Shown one piece after another: positions 63,448 through 64,000 of a stretch of DNA of 64,000 bases; the first letter of the stretch is position 1, and every line of letters starts with the position of its first letter. The notes below the pieces were generated by a model. The model made no database searches. It was not told the origin of the DNA and saw only the letters and a program-made list of their open reading frames with translations. This stretch comes from Methanospirillum lacunae. Lineage in GTDB: Archaea > Halobacteriota > Methanomicrobia > Methanomicrobiales > Methanospirillaceae. The DNA is taken from NCBI RefSeq assembly GCF_003173355.1, contig NZ_QGMY01000007.1:186001-250000 (forward strand). Reading direction: 5' to 3'. The position numbers were made by a program, and so were the translations under genes.

Positions 63448-64000
63448 GCAACCCCCTGATCTTTAAGGAACTTCTGTGCAGCCTCGTACTGTGATGAGGT
63501 GTGGGAGATCAGTGAGTCAAGGGATTTCGTGAAATCCTCTGAACTCTTTAGGTGTGTATATCCTTCCTGCTCTCCATTCTCCCCCACCACATACGGGCTG
63601 ATGAGTTCGTGATTTCTGGTATAGATGGCATTCATCCGATCCGGGTTGAACACTTCAGTGATGACTGCATCAACTGCACTCACATATTTCTGGTGATATA
63701 CCGGATCATCCATCAGATACCTGATAAGAGGCCAGTCACTCGTGACATTTCCAAGACTGATCTCCTGCGTTGCGCCACCAGGTCCCATATGGGTCATGTT
63801 CATCCCATCCCCCATACCCCCAGGACCTCTCATTGGGAATGCTTTGGGTGTCAGGTTCACATTGGTGCCCACATCCTGATTGCCAACATTGTCCATACCA
63901 GATGAGAACGGGAAGTTGTTTCCGGCAGAGAAGTTACCAAAATCAGGGTGATCTCCACCCATACCTTCAGAGCCATTCTGCAGTGCAAAGTTGTTGTCCC
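63444..64000 (-). CDS. CotH-family protein, C-terminal part (truncated by window)
   Basis: The visible 185 C-terminal residues are open to the window edge. The first part is Gly/Asn/Met-rich (a low-complexity run of about 60 residues), and the rest (DWPLIRYLMDDPVYHQKYV, VFNPDRMNAIYTRNHELISPYVV) matches the C-terminus of CotH-type proteins, whose kinase-like domain lies beyond the window. The assignment also rests on the VTC-DUF4956 neighbours that often accompany CotH. A start at 63962 would not include the real N-terminus. Confidence 0.7.
   Translation of the reverse strand, partial: DNNFALQNGSEGMGGDHPDFGNFSAGNNFPFSSGMDNVGNQDVGTNVNLTPKAFPMRGPGGMGDGMNMTHMGPGGATQEISLGNVTSDWPLIRYLMDDPVYHQKYVSAVDAVITEVFNPDRMNAIYTRNHELISPYVVGENGEQEGYTHLKSSEDFTKSLDSLISHTSSQYEAAQKFLKDQGVA

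Overview
The window looks like the chromosome of a methanogenic archaeon of the order Methanomicrobiales, most likely Methanospirillum or a close relative. This is inferred from gene content, not from a database match. Supporting genes are a 68-residue archaeal histone, an FmdE-family protein, NosD/PKD/PEGA and Pro/Thr-rich surface proteins, archaeal PhoU proteins with an AbrB domain, and a family of sensor kinases sharing an R-H-D-[IV]-L-N phospho-acceptor box. Promoters are AT-rich TATA boxes, and several genes start with no Shine-Dalgarno (SD) sequence at the distance expected of leaderless mRNAs. No rRNA, tRNA, CRISPR array or insertion sequence was recognised.

Layout. 0-12 kb: a rubredoxin missed by length-filtered ORF calling, a 14-TM drug exporter, three sensor kinases in a row (two with N-terminal receiver domains, one with a 7-TM input), an Isf-type flavoprotein, and a solute-binding/PAS sensor with no ATPase domain and no phospho-acceptor histidine. 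12-17 kb: membrane, TPR and surface proteins, and a DUF4405/Cys-rich secreted pair. 17-21.3 kb: a redox operon of an ArsR-flavodoxin fusion, a flavodoxin, an EFR1 ferredoxin-flavodoxin and a radical SAM protein, with a DUF169 protein downstream. 21.3-35 kb: an accessory stress/efflux region with two MFS exporters, three MarR regulators and one TetR regulator (three candidate palindromic operators), a membrane 4Fe-4S protein, a flavin-reductase-fold protein, a carboxymuconolactone decarboxylase-like protein, a transglutaminase-like protein, a methyltransferase, an exported protein with a structured leader, and a decayed sensor-kinase pseudogene.

35-46 kb: a BMP-type binding protein, the histone, a secreted papain-like protease, an ABC-2 exporter whose most likely start is TTG, a TPR protein, a large beta-helix surface protein and rubrerythrin. 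46-54.9 kb: a LytS-like sensor kinase, a PreA-type dihydropyrimidine dehydrogenase homologue, a metallo-beta-lactamase fold protein, a lipoprotein, a Cys-containing winged-helix protein, a second ABC-2 exporter, FmdE and TrmO. 55-60.9 kb: a phosphate island (AbrB-PhoU regulator, fused PstC-PstA permease, PstB, PhoU) followed by convergent enolase. 61-64 kb: CotH-VTC-DUF4956-exported protein operon, cut by the window end.

Themes. Several units fit oxygen or redox stress in an anaerobe (rubredoxin, rubrerythrin, flavodoxins, membrane Fe-S protein). Others are efflux under MarR/TetR control, multi-input sensing kinases without adjacent stand-alone response regulators, and phosphate uptake beside a putative polyphosphate-polymerase-fold protein. 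The most novel-looking unit is the ArsR-flavodoxin operon, in which the repressor carries a paralogue of the flavodoxin encoded next to it.
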